In this document: piece by piece, positions 1-7,710 of the stretch
How positions within the stretch are numbered: the stretch's first letter is position 1
Layout: the number at the start of each line of letters is the position of its first letter
Assembly: GCF_000418325.1 (NCBI RefSeq)
Contig: NC_021658.1
Coordinates: 1,488,001 to 1,552,000, forward strand
Reading direction: 5' to 3'
DNA length: 64,000 nucleotides
DNA from: Sorangium cellulosum So0157-2
GTDB lineage: Bacteria > Myxococcota_A > Polyangia > Polyangiales > Polyangiaceae
Made by a program: the position numbers and the translations under genes
Notes under the pieces: generated by a model
What the model saw: the letters and a program-made list of their open reading frames with translations, nothing else
What the model was told of the DNA's origin: nothing
The model's database searches: none

Positions 1-1820
1 CTCCCCTGAGCGCTCTTCTGGAGCCCGCCGCGCAGGCCCGCCACCTGAACCCCGGGGAGCGGCGCCACGGTCGATGGGGGCTGATGCGCGACGCCGAACG
101 CGTTCACGAGGCGCAGGTTCTTCGTCACGTCGAGCCGGGACGCGAGCCGGCCATCCACGCCGACGGCCGTCGCGCCGCCGGAGGCGAAGAGGTCCGCGCG
201 CACGCCGGCGGTCAGCTCGAACCGGGGCGCGAGCTTCAGGACCACGTCGGCGTGGGCGCCCAGCGCCGCGTCGTCGCGCGAGCCGAACTCCTGCTCGAGC
301 CGCCTGGAGCCCCCGCGGCTGACGGTATAACCGACGATGTCGGTGACGTAAGAGTCGATGGCCCCGTCCACGCCCGCGCGGACCTCGACGTCGGGGTGGA
401 CGCGATAGACGACGTCGGCCCGGGTCGCGAGCATGCGGTCTCGCGCGGTGCGATTGCCTTCCAGCGCGGTCCGATCGAGCCCGAGGAGCGCGCCGAGCCG
501 CAGCTCGCCGTTCCGAAACCGATGTCGGTACCTGAGGTCGAGGCGGTAGAACTCGACGCCGAACAGGACCGAGAACCCATCGTCCCGCTCCTCCCCGAGG
601 AGATCGTACGATCCGAAGCTGAAGACGGTGAGGCGATCGTCCGGCGTGACGTCGTAGGTCAGGCGAGCCTGGTAGTCGCGGTAATCGATCACCGCGTCCG
701 GCGCGATCAGCGACGCGACCGCCGCCGTGTACGAGTACCGGCCGCCGAGCAGCACGGTCCCGCGCCCGTCCGCGAACGGCGCCTCCACCATCGCGCCCGC
801 GTCGAACAGGCGGATGTTCCCCTCGCCGTGGAGCTCGGGCCGCGGCTCCGCGGTCTCGGCCGCCACGATGCCGCCGACATAGCGCCCGTACCGGGCGGGG
901 TAGCCTCCGGGGTAGAGGTCGACGCGCTCGACGAGCCCCGGATGGACGACCGACGGCCCGGCGGCGAAGTGATACAGGAGCGGGACGCGGACGCCGTCAA
1001 GGATGTATCCGACGTTCGCCGGGGGCGCCCCGCGGACATAGAAGTACGGAAGCCCGGAGATGGCGGGGATGACGCCGGGGAGGATCTCGACGGCGCGAAA
1101 GGCGTCCCCGAACGCGCCGGGCAGCTGCCGGACCTCGCCGCGCGCGATCGACTGGGTGGCGGGCGGGAGCTGCTCGCCGCGGACGACGACCTCGATCGGC
1201 GCCGCGCCGGCGTCCCGGTCTGCCGGGCGGTCGTGGCGTGGCGCGGCGCCCGGCGCCGGGGCGGGCGCCGCGTCCGGCGGCGGCGCGGCGGCCTCGCGGG
1301 GCGCCGTGAAGTCCACCTGCATCCGGATCTTCGCCGCCACGGCGACGCCGTTCCGGGTCGCAGGCTCGAAGCGGTAGGCGAGGGCGGCGCGGACGGCGGC
1401 GCTGGAGAACGGCTCGAGCTGCTCGATCGGCGCTGCCTCGCGAACAGACCCCTCTGCGTCGACGGTCACGGTGAGGACGACGGCGGCGTCGCCCGTCGCC
1501 CCCGGCGGATACGGCGCTTCGGGGGCGGACAGGAGGCGTGGGGGGACCACCGCGCTCGGCGCCTCGGAGGGCGTCGCCGCGGCCTCGCGCGAGCCCTGGG
1601 GGCCGGCGGGGCCGGCGGCCGGCTGAGCTCCGGCGAGCGCCGGCAGGAGCCATCCCGCCATGGCGAGGAGCCATGGCAGCCGCGCGCCCGCCCCGCGCTT
1701 CGTTCGCGAGGCGAGGGGAGGGCCGAGCCGCGCCCGCAGCCCAGGAGCGCGCCCTTGTGGCGCGACCGACGCGCGATCCGCGATCTGCTGCCGATGTGTG
1801 CCCGGGTAGCGCAGCCTCAT
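1..1820 (-). CDS. TonB-dependent receptor with N-terminal TonB-C-like domain (partial, 3' end outside window)
   Basis: Outer-membrane active-transport receptor; about 606 residues are visible and the frame runs off the left edge. After a basic N-terminus there is a hydrophobic signal segment (LPWLLAMAGWLLPALAGAQ). A region of about 80 residues then reads like the TonB C-terminal fold (PEAPYPPGATGDAAVVLTVTV ... AALAYRFEPATRNG). A Pro/Ala linker follows, then the plug domain (VVRGEQLPPATQSIARGEV, RAVEILPGVIPAISGLPYFYVRG, GGYPARYGRYVGGIV) and the first barrel strands. The TonB-like part fused to a receptor is a layout known from myxobacteria. Substrate cannot be told. Start ATG at 1820 is chosen to include a basic n-region; an internal ATG at 1661 also leaves a signal peptide. 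It lies about 190 bp beyond the neighbouring minus-strand operon, so probably has its own promoter. Confidence 0.88.
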   Translation of the reverse strand, partial: MRLRYPGTHRQQIADRASVAPQGRAPGLRARLGPPLASRTKRGAGARLPWLLAMAGWLLPALAGAQPAAGPAGPQGSREAAATPSEAPSAVVPPRLLSAPEAPYPPGATGDAAVVLTVTVDAEGSVREAAPIEQLEPFSSAAVRAALAYRFEPATRNGVAVAAKIRMQVDFTAPREAAAPPPDAAPAPAPGAAPRHDRPADRDAGAAPIEVVVRGEQLPPATQSIARGEVRQLPGAFGDAFRAVEILPGVIPAISGLPYFYVRGAPPANVGYILDGVRVPLLYHFAAGPSVVHPGLVERVDLYPGGYPARYGRYVGGIVAAETAEPRPELHGEGNIRLFDAGAMVEAPFADGRGTVLLGGRYSYTAAVASLIAPDAVIDYRDYQARLTYDVTPDDRLTVFSFGSYDLLGEERDDGFSVLFGVEFYRLDLRYRHRFRNGELRLGALLGLDRTALEGNRTARDRMLATRADVVYRVHPDVEVRAGVDGAIDSYVTDIVGYTVSRGGSRRLEQEFGSRDDAALGAHADVVLKLAPRFELTAGVRADLFASGGATAVGVDGRLASRLDVTKNLRLVNAFGVAHQPPSTVAPLPGVQVAGLRGGLQKSAQG

Positions 1821-2006
1821 CGATGAGCCTATTCCGCGTCATACCCGGGACCCTTTACCCATGCCTGACGATTTCTCGCGCCCGGCCCCGCGGAGCGGGC
1901 GCCGCGCCCGCAGCGCGCCGCCGCTCCTGGCGCCGCCGACCGGACGGTCGACGACGCTCGCGCCGTCCTCCGGGCGAGCTCCGGCCGGCCTCGCCGCGCC
2001 GCGACG

Positions 2007-2663
2007 TCACCGGGCGAGCGCGATGGCGAACGGCGCGAGCCCTCGCCGCCGCAGCACCGAGGGGACGAGCGAGGCGGCCGCCTCGGGCCCGCGGGCTGTC
2101 GCGATGTCCCCGAGATCCTCGATCCAGTCCGCCGGCCACCCCAGATCGCCGAGGAGCCGCGCGACCACCGCCTTCGCGCTCTCGTCGTTGCCGGACAGGA
2201 ACGCGGTCGGGCGGACGCCGAGGCTCGTGGGATCCGCCATGACGGTGAACAGCATCGTGTTCAGCGTCTTGACCACCGCCGTCTCCGGCAGCGCCGCCTG
2301 GAGGCGCTCGGCGACGCTGTCGTTCGGGTAAAGCAGGCTGCCGGGCAGGCCGTCCTCGGCGCGCAGCGTGGCATTCGACACGTCGATCACGATCTTCCCC
2401 TTCAGCGCGTCGCGGAGGGCGCCGAGCCGCTCGACGCTCGTGTCGCCGGGGGTGGCGTTGACGACGATCGCGGCCCTCCGCGCGGCCTCCGCGGGATCGC
2501 CGAACGCGACGCGCGCTCCCGACCAGCTCGCCGCCGCGCGCGCGGGGTCCCTGGTGCCGACGGTGACGGCGTGCCCGGCGCTCGCGAGCTTGCCCGCCAG
2601 GGCCCTTCCGACCCGGCCCGATCCGAGGATTCCGATGTTTTCCGAGACGCGTTCCATGATCAT
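2007..2663 (-). CDS. NADPH-dependent F420-reductase-like / NAD(P)-binding oxidoreductase
   Basis: About 218 residues. The N-terminus holds a Rossmann dinucleotide-binding motif (IGILGSGRVGRALAGKLASAGH), followed by VGTRDP, the stretch after the second strand that usually selects NADP. Then come VVNATPGD, IVIDVSNATL and a C-terminal helical region (VVKTLNTMLFTVMADP). This is the pattern of the NADP oxidoreductase/coenzyme F420-dependent family, many members of which use other substrates; the reaction here is unknown. A GAGGAGAGAGG Shine-Dalgarno precedes two in-frame ATGs (2663 and 2657); both spacings are acceptable. The gene follows the IMPase-like gene by 11 bp on the same strand, so the two form an operon, divergent from a LysR gene. 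Confidence 0.85.
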   Translation of the reverse strand: MIMERVSENIGILGSGRVGRALAGKLASAGHAVTVGTRDPARAAASWSGARVAFGDPAEAARRAAIVVNATPGDTSVERLGALRDALKGKIVIDVSNATLRAEDGLPGSLLYPNDSVAERLQAALPETAVVKTLNTMLFTVMADPTSLGVRPTAFLSGNDESAKAVVARLLGDLGWPADWIEDLGDIATARGPEAAASLVPSVLRRRGLAPFAIALAR

Positions 2664-2674
2664 GACCTCTCTCC

Positions 2675-3529
2675 TCAGCGAACGGTGGACAGCACGGCGA
2701 CCGCGCCGGCGTGAAGCCCCGGCGCTGCGGCCAGGAAGTCTTCGCTGGTCAGGCTCCAGCGGTCCCCGCGGGTGTCCGTGACCGCGCCCCCGGCCTCCGC
2801 GACGAGCAGCGCGCCCGCGACGAGCCCGGAGAGGACCTGGCTGTATTGCCAGAAGACGTCCATCCGGCCGGCCGCGACCTCCACGAGCTGGAGCGTGGCC
2901 GGGACCGAGACGCGCAGCACCAGCGCGCTTCCGAGCATCGCGGCGACCGACTGGCCGATCCGCCGGTGCGTCTCCTGGTCCTCGCCCGGCATGGCCTGGC
3001 CCGTCCCGACGAAGGCGGCGTCGAGCGCCGTCTTCGCCGAGGCCCGGAGCCTCCTCGCCCCGACGGTTGCGCCGGCGCCCTTCCGCGCGGTGTACGTCTC
3101 GCCGCGGAGGGGCAGGTGCACCGCCGTCAGGACCGGCTCGTTGTCGCGGACGAGCGTCGCCGTGACGCACCAGTCCGTCATCCCGTGAACGTGGTTGATG
3201 TTCCCCTCGACGGCGTCGGTGATCCACCACTCGCCTGGCGGGAGCGGCCCGCGCTCGAGCTCGTCCTCGACCCAGCCGGCGCCCGGGCGAGCGCGCGCGA
3301 GCGGCTCGCGGATCGCGTCGAGCGACACCGCGTCGTTGTCGCCGAGGGCGGCGAAGATCTCCTCGCGGCTCCCGAGGCGCGGCGCTGTCGAGAAGCGCGC
3401 GACGAGCCGCTCTCCTGCCGCGGAGAGCGCCGCGACGACCGCGGGCAGCAGGGCCTCGTCGTCCGCGCGGGCCGCGCTCTGGTCCCGTCGCATGGAATGG
3501 TCGGTCATCGGCTCCGAATCGGTCGACAT
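2675..3529 (-). CDS. inositol monophosphatase family protein with altered metal motif
   Basis: 284 residues. The fold is that of the Mg-dependent inositol monophosphatase/CysQ family: an N-terminal helical part, the acidic motif WVEDELERG, a central WWITDAVEGNINHVHGM, and a C-terminal VAGALLVAEAGGAVTDTRGD matching the family's second signature (WDxAAGxLLxxEAGG). The usual DPIDGT motif reads DAVEGN here, so one metal-binding Asp is replaced by Glu and the Thr by Asn. The substrate is therefore uncertain and activity may differ from classical IMPases. The ATG at 3529 is preceded by AGGAGG four bases upstream. It is first gene of a two-gene operon with the oxidoreductase and divergent from LysR across a 112-bp intergenic region that holds a candidate operator. 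Confidence 0.85.
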   Translation of the reverse strand: MSTDSEPMTDHSMRRDQSAARADDEALLPAVVAALSAAGERLVARFSTAPRLGSREEIFAALGDNDAVSLDAIREPLARARPGAGWVEDELERGPLPPGEWWITDAVEGNINHVHGMTDWCVTATLVRDNEPVLTAVHLPLRGETYTARKGAGATVGARRLRASAKTALDAAFVGTGQAMPGEDQETHRRIGQSVAAMLGSALVLRVSVPATLQLVEVAAGRMDVFWQYSQVLSGLVAGALLVAEAGGAVTDTRGDRWSLTSEDFLAAAPGLHAGAVAVLSTVR

Positions 3530-3614
3530 GAATCCTCCTGGGCGTGCGGCTCGCGCGTCCTCGCGAGCTCCAGCGCGGAGGAGTAAACCCTGGACGTGGT
3601 ATGTCGTCCAATGC

Positions 3615-3634
3615 ATCCTTGCTATACGAAGGAT
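3615..3634. promoter_or_regulatory. candidate LysR operator overlapping the LysR ribosome binding site
   Basis: Inverted repeat ATCCTT-N8-AAGGAT between the divergent LysR gene and the IMPase/oxidoreductase operon. Its second half (AAGGAT) is also the Shine-Dalgarno of the LysR gene, eight bases before the ATG. Dyads in divergent promoters are typical LysR binding sites that repress the regulator and control the neighbour. Binding is inferred only. Confidence 0.45.
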
Positions 3635-3641
3635 TACCCAG

Positions 3642-4550
3642 ATGCATGTGGACATGAACCTGTTGACGGCGCTGGACGCGCTGCTCGAGGAGCGGAGCGT
3701 CAGCGCCGCCGCGGCCCGATTGCACCTCTCGCAGCCCGCGATGAGCCGGACGCTGGGGCGCATCCGGGACGCCACGGGGGACCCGATCCTCGTGCGCACC
3801 GGGCGAACGATGACGCTGACGCCCCGCGCGCTGGCCTTGCGGCAGGAGGTCCACGCCCTCGTCCAGCGGGCGCAGGCGGTGTTCGCGCCGGAGCGGGCGC
3901 TCGACCTCGAGACGCTCGAGCGGACCTTCACCGTCCGCTGCCACGACGCGCTCACGACGGCGCTCGGCACGCGGCTGCTCTTCGCGGTGCAGGAGCAGGC
4001 CCCTCACGTGAAGCTCCGGCTCCTGGCAGAGCCCGCCGGGGATACGGACGAGCTGCGTCACGGGCGCGTCGACCTCGAGATCGGCGCGACGGAGCCCGCC
4101 CTCCCGGAGATCCGCGGGGAGTCGATCGGCGAGGATCGCCTCGTCGTGGCCGTTCGCCAGGGTCATCCGCTCGCGCGCGGCCGGCTTACCGCCAGGCGCT
4201 ACGCGGAGGCGCTCCACGTCACGGTGTCGCGGCGCGGCCGCCTGCGCGATCGGATCGACGACGCGCTGGAGTCCCAGGGGCTCCGGCGGCGCGTCGTCGC
4301 GGCGGCCCCCACGACCGCGGCCGCCGCCCATTTCGCCCGCGAGAGCGACCTCGTTGTCGCGCTGCCGGCGCGGGTCTGCGGTCCGATGCTGCGGGCGCTC
4401 CACCTCAGCGCCCTGCCGCTGCCGCTCGACGTGCCGGAGGTCCGGATCGTCCAGCTATGGCACCAGCGCTTCGAGAGCGACAAGGCGCACGCGTGGCTGC
4501 GCGGGCTCACGCGCGAGATCGTTCAGGCCATCTGTCGTGGAGAGGCCTAG
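3642..4550 (+). CDS. LysR-family transcriptional regulator
   Basis: 302 residues. The N-terminus is a winged HTH typical of LysR (MNLLTALDALLEERSVSAAAARLHLSQPAMSRTL ... DPILVRTGRTMTLTPRA). A substrate-binding domain follows, ending with a LysR-like C-terminus (HQRFESDKAHAWLRGLTREI). The spacing FVRTG/ILVRTGR-LTPRA resembles the NodD/PcpR-like subgroup. ATG at 3642 is chosen because AAGGA lies eight bases upstream; a second Met four codons later is also possible. It is divergent from the IMPase/oxidoreductase operon and is the likely regulator of it; the effector is unknown. A hairpin repeat element lies just after the stop codon. Confidence 0.9.
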   Translation: MHVDMNLLTALDALLEERSVSAAAARLHLSQPAMSRTLGRIRDATGDPILVRTGRTMTLTPRALALRQEVHALVQRAQAVFAPERALDLETLERTFTVRCHDALTTALGTRLLFAVQEQAPHVKLRLLAEPAGDTDELRHGRVDLEIGATEPALPEIRGESIGEDRLVVAVRQGHPLARGRLTARRYAEALHVTVSRRGRLRDRIDDALESQGLRRRVVAAAPTTAAAAHFARESDLVVALPARVCGPMLRALHLSALPLPLDVPEVRIVQLWHQRFESDKAHAWLRGLTREIVQAICRGEA

Positions 4551-4571
4551 TTCCGCCCGCCAGAAGTTCGG

Positions 4572-4717
4572 CCAGGGATCCGGAGCGAGAGTTCAACGCA
4601 AAGGCGCAAAGGCGCAAAGACGCAAAAAAAAGAACTGTAGTTTTGCGCCTTTGCGCCTTTGCGCCTTTGCGTTTATTTCTCTATCGCTCGTGAGGCAGAA
4701 CCCTGGCGGGAGGTCTG
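4572..4717 (+). repeat. dispersed hairpin element, copy 1 (GGCGCAAAG-type repeat)
   Basis: About 145 bp starting with CCAGGGATCCGGAG. It contains a long inverted repeat whose left arm is built of GGCGCAAAG units and whose right arm of CTTTGCGCC units, around a short A-rich then GAACTGTAG loop. It ends in TTTATTTCTCT ... GGCAGAACCCTGGCGGGAG. A copy in reverse orientation sits at 19535-19677, with both flanks and arms conserved. It lies between the convergent ends of the LysR gene and a small minus-strand gene, so it could also end transcription from both sides. Confidence 0.85.
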
Positions 4718-4778
4718 ATCCGCGGAGCTGGACCAGGGCCGCGTCCTGGAGCGATCTCCGATGGCTTTCCGTGGATCC

Positions 4779-5036
4779 TCACTCGCCCTCGTCCGGCGGT
4801 GGAGGCCGCTCGCCCGCGGCGACCTGGAGCTCGCGGACGATCGAGAGCAGGGCCGGACAGCAGAAGCGCTCGACCACCGACCCGTCGGAGGCGAGCTCGA
4901 ACGTCGGCGGCCCGCCGTGCATCGGACAGGCCACGTCGGCGTACTTCGACTCGAGGTCCTTCAGGACGCTGTCGTCGACCTCGCGGACCTCGACGTCAGC
5001 GGTCGTGGTCGCTCCCTCGTTCACGTCGTTCGCCAT
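4779..5036 (-). CDS. small conserved Cys-containing protein
   Basis: 85 residues, function unknown. It is acidic at both ends with a central block CPMHGGPPTFELASDGSVVERFCCP. The CPMHG and FCCP pairs could together hold a zinc ion. There is no signal peptide or membrane segment. ATG at 5036 is preferred over a GTG three codons upstream. It stands alone, convergent with LysR and divergent from the prolyl oligopeptidase gene. The Cys/His pattern and absence of low-complexity sequence argue that it is a real gene; its reading frame is not explained by an overlapping gene. Confidence 0.68.
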   Translation of the reverse strand: MANDVNEGATTTADVEVREVDDSVLKDLESKYADVACPMHGGPPTFELASDGSVVERFCCPALLSIVRELQVAAGERPPPPDEGE

Positions 5037-5372
5037 GCGGCGCACGCTAGCACGAAGGGCGCCGCGCCCGGCGCGCGCGGCGCCGCAACCGCGTGGACTC
5101 GGGGAACGCGCCGCCCGAGATCAAGTCACAAAATAGCAGCGCCGCCGGGCGCCTCAGGGGTAGCGGAGGCCGCCGGCGGAGCTGGCCGGGGGATAAGCAT
5201 CCTCCGTACCAAGCCCATCCCCCCGGGATTCCCCGCATTTTCTGTCGGGGACGTCGAGCCGGCGGTTTCGATCCTGCGAGGGCGGCGTTGCAGCGTTGCA
5301 GGATCGCGCGGCGCCCGCCGACGCGGCCGATTCTCTTCCGCGGCGGCCGCGGCGGGGGCTAGCTTCGACGCC
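5037..5372. other. divergent intergenic region, no gene seen
   Basis: 336 bp between the small minus-strand gene and the prolyl oligopeptidase gene. It must carry both promoters. AT-richer patches (around 5120-5140 and 5205-5240) stand out, but no clear -35/-10 pair or dyad was recognised. Confidence 0.5.
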
Positions 5373-7619
5373 ATGAACCGCCTGCGCACGATCCCCGCCA
5401 TCACCCTGGCGCTGCCGCTGCTCGCGGCGTGCAGCGCGCCCGCGCCGAGGCCGCCGGACGAGCCGGCCGCGCCCGCCGCCGCGGCCCCGCCGCCGGCCCC
5501 TGCGCCTGCCGCGCCCGCGGCAGGGGGAGCCCGCCTGCCGTACCCGGAGACCCCGAAGCGGCCCGTCACGAACGAGTACCACGGCACCAAGGTCGTCGAC
5601 CCGTATCAATGGCTCGAGGACTCGAGCTCTCCCGAGGTCCAGCGCTGGATCGAGGACCAGAACCGGCTCACGCGCGGCACCCTCGACGCGCTGCCCGCGC
5701 GCGGCGCCGTCCGGGCGCGCGTCGAGGCGATCATGTCGGCGACCTCCACGAACTACTACGCGGTCGACGACGCCGGCGGGCAGCTCTTCGCCCTCAAGGA
5801 CCAGCCGCCGAAGCAGCAGCCCTTCCTCGTGGTCATGAAATCCGCGAACGATCCCGGCTCCGAGCGGATCGTCGTCGATCCCGAGGTCGTCGACCCGAAG
5901 GGGCACACGACCATCGACTGGTTCGTCCCCTCGCGCGACGGCAAGAAGGTCGCGGTCTCCCTGTCCCAGGGCGGCAGCGAGAACGGCACCGTGCGCGTCT
6001 ACGACGTCGCGACCGGCAAGGAGACGGGCGACATCGTCCCTTACGCGAGCACCGGCACGGCGGGCGGCAGCCTCGCCTGGAGCGGCGATGGCAAGGGGTT
6101 CTACTTCACCCGCCACCCGCACGCCGGCGAGCGCCCGCAGGAGGACATGGGGTTTTACCAGCAGATCTACTTCCACAAGCTCGGCGCGCCGGAGAAGGAA
6201 GACAAGTACTCGCTCGGCAAGGACTTCCCCCGCATCGCCGAGGTGGAGCTCACGACGAGCGACAGCGGCAAGCTCGTGCTCGCCAGCGTGCAGAACGGCG
6301 ACGGCGGCGAGTACTGGCATTACCTCCTCGACGCCACGGGCAAATGGACCCGCTTCGCCGACCTCCCCGACAAGATCATCCACGCCGAGTTCGGCGCCGA
6401 CGACCGGCTCTACCTCCTCTCGCGCAAGGACGCGCCGCGCGGCAAGGTGGTGCGCCTCGCGCCGGGCAAGCTCGATCTCGCGAAGGCGGAGCTCGTCGTG
6501 CCCGAGAGCGAGGCGGTGATCCAGGACTTCTTGCCCACGAAGGGCCGGCTCTATGTCCGGGACCTGCTCGGCGGCCCGTCCCAGGTCCGCGTCTTCGACC
6601 TCAAGGGCAAGGCGCTCGGCGCCGTGCCGATCCCGCCGGTGTCCTCGGTGCGGCAGCTCGTGCGCGCGGACGGCGACGACATGCTCTTCCGCGGGATCAG
6701 CTACACCGAGCCGGCGGCCTGGTTCGCGTACGCGGCCAAGGACGGCAAGGTGACGAAGACGCCGCTCGCGATGACGTCGCCGGTGTCCTACGCCGACGTG
6801 GAGGTCGTCCGCGAGGCGTGCACCTCGAAGGACGGGACGAAGGTGCCCATCAGCATCCTGCGCCGCAAGGACACGGCCCTCGACGGGAGCGCGCCCGCGC
6901 TGCTCACCGGATACGGGGGGTACGGGATGAGCATCGCTCCCGGGTACAACCCGCTCTGGCGGCTGTGGTTCGACCAGGGAGGGGTGTTCGCGGTCGCCAA
7001 CCTGCGGGGCGGCGGCGAGTTCGGCGAGGCGTGGCACCACGGCGGCAACCTGACGAAGAAGCAGAACGTCTTCGACGACTTCGCGGCGTGCGCCAAGCAC
7101 CTCGTCGACGGCCGCATGACGCGCCCGGACCGGCTCGCCATCATGGGCGGCTCGAACGGCGGCCTGCTGATGGGCGCGCAGCTCACGCAGCACCCGGAGA
7201 TGGTCAAGGCGGTGATCTCGCACGTCGGCATCTACGACATGCTCCGGGTGGAGCTCACGCCGAACGGGGCGTTCAACGTGACCGAGTTCGGCACGGTGAA
7301 GGACCCGGAGCAGTTCAAGGCGCTCTATGCCTACTCGCCGTACCACCACGTGAAGGACGGGACCGCGTACCCGGCCACGCTGCTGCTGACGGGCGCGAAC
7401 GACGCGCGGGTGGACCCGTTCCATTCGCGGAAGATGGCGGCGCGGCTGCAGGCGGCCACGTCGAGCCCGGCGCCCATCCTGCTCAGGGCGAGCGGCTCGA
7501 CGGGCCACGGGATCGGGACGCCGCTCGGGGAGAAGATCGAGGAGCAAACGGACGTGTTCGCGTTCCTCTTCGAGCACCTCGGGCTCGAGGCGTCGCCGGC
7601 GAAGGAGAAGCTCCGGTGA
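5373..7619 (+). CDS. prolyl oligopeptidase family serine peptidase, lipoprotein
   Basis: 748 residues. It cleaves short peptides after proline. An N-terminal signal ends in a lipobox (LPLLAAC-S), so it is probably anchored to a membrane outside the cytoplasm. A Pro/Ala-rich linker follows, then the beta-propeller start (KRPVTNEYHGTKVVDPYQWLED) and the C-terminal alpha/beta hydrolase domain. The catalytic triad is visible: Ser594 in GGSNGG, Asp677 in NDARVDP, His712 in STGHGIG. Family members have about 690-750 residues, so it is full length. Single gene, followed by a strong hairpin before the convergent protease gene. The lipoprotein form suggests it acts on peptides from extracellular protein breakdown. 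Confidence 0.95.
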   Translation: MNRLRTIPAITLALPLLAACSAPAPRPPDEPAAPAAAAPPPAPAPAAPAAGGARLPYPETPKRPVTNEYHGTKVVDPYQWLEDSSSPEVQRWIEDQNRLTRGTLDALPARGAVRARVEAIMSATSTNYYAVDDAGGQLFALKDQPPKQQPFLVVMKSANDPGSERIVVDPEVVDPKGHTTIDWFVPSRDGKKVAVSLSQGGSENGTVRVYDVATGKETGDIVPYASTGTAGGSLAWSGDGKGFYFTRHPHAGERPQEDMGFYQQIYFHKLGAPEKEDKYSLGKDFPRIAEVELTTSDSGKLVLASVQNGDGGEYWHYLLDATGKWTRFADLPDKIIHAEFGADDRLYLLSRKDAPRGKVVRLAPGKLDLAKAELVVPESEAVIQDFLPTKGRLYVRDLLGGPSQVRVFDLKGKALGAVPIPPVSSVRQLVRADGDDMLFRGISYTEPAAWFAYAAKDGKVTKTPLAMTSPVSYADVEVVREACTSKDGTKVPISILRRKDTALDGSAPALLTGYGGYGMSIAPGYNPLWRLWFDQGGVFAVANLRGGGEFGEAWHHGGNLTKKQNVFDDFAACAKHLVDGRMTRPDRLAIMGGSNGGLLMGAQLTQHPEMVKAVISHVGIYDMLRVELTPNGAFNVTEFGTVKDPEQFKALYAYSPYHHVKDGTAYPATLLLTGANDARVDPFHSRKMAARLQAATSSPAPILLRASGSTGHGIGTPLGEKIEEQTDVFAFLFEHLGLEASPAKEKLR

Positions 7620-7625
7620 TGGAGC

Positions 7626-7662
7626 GGCCGCGGCCGCCCCCGCTCGGGGTGCGGCCGCGGCC
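7626..7662. terminator. bidirectional hairpin between convergent genes
   Basis: Perfect 12-bp arms GGCCGCGGCCGC / GCGGCCGCGGCC with an inner CCCC-GCTC-GGGG stem, placed seven bases after the prolyl oligopeptidase stop and before the end of the convergent protease gene. There is no U-tract, so intrinsic termination is plausible but not proven. Confidence 0.6.
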
Positions 7663-7710
7663 TCACCAGGGCGCGCCTCGGTCGAGGCGCCTCGGCTCAC
7701 GAGATCTCGT

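Noticed and set aside
84..1826. Long plus-strand frame opposite the TonB receptor
   Set aside because: Arg/Val/Asp-rich antisense shadow of the GC-rich receptor gene; no family features, and the minus strand shows clear plug motifs.
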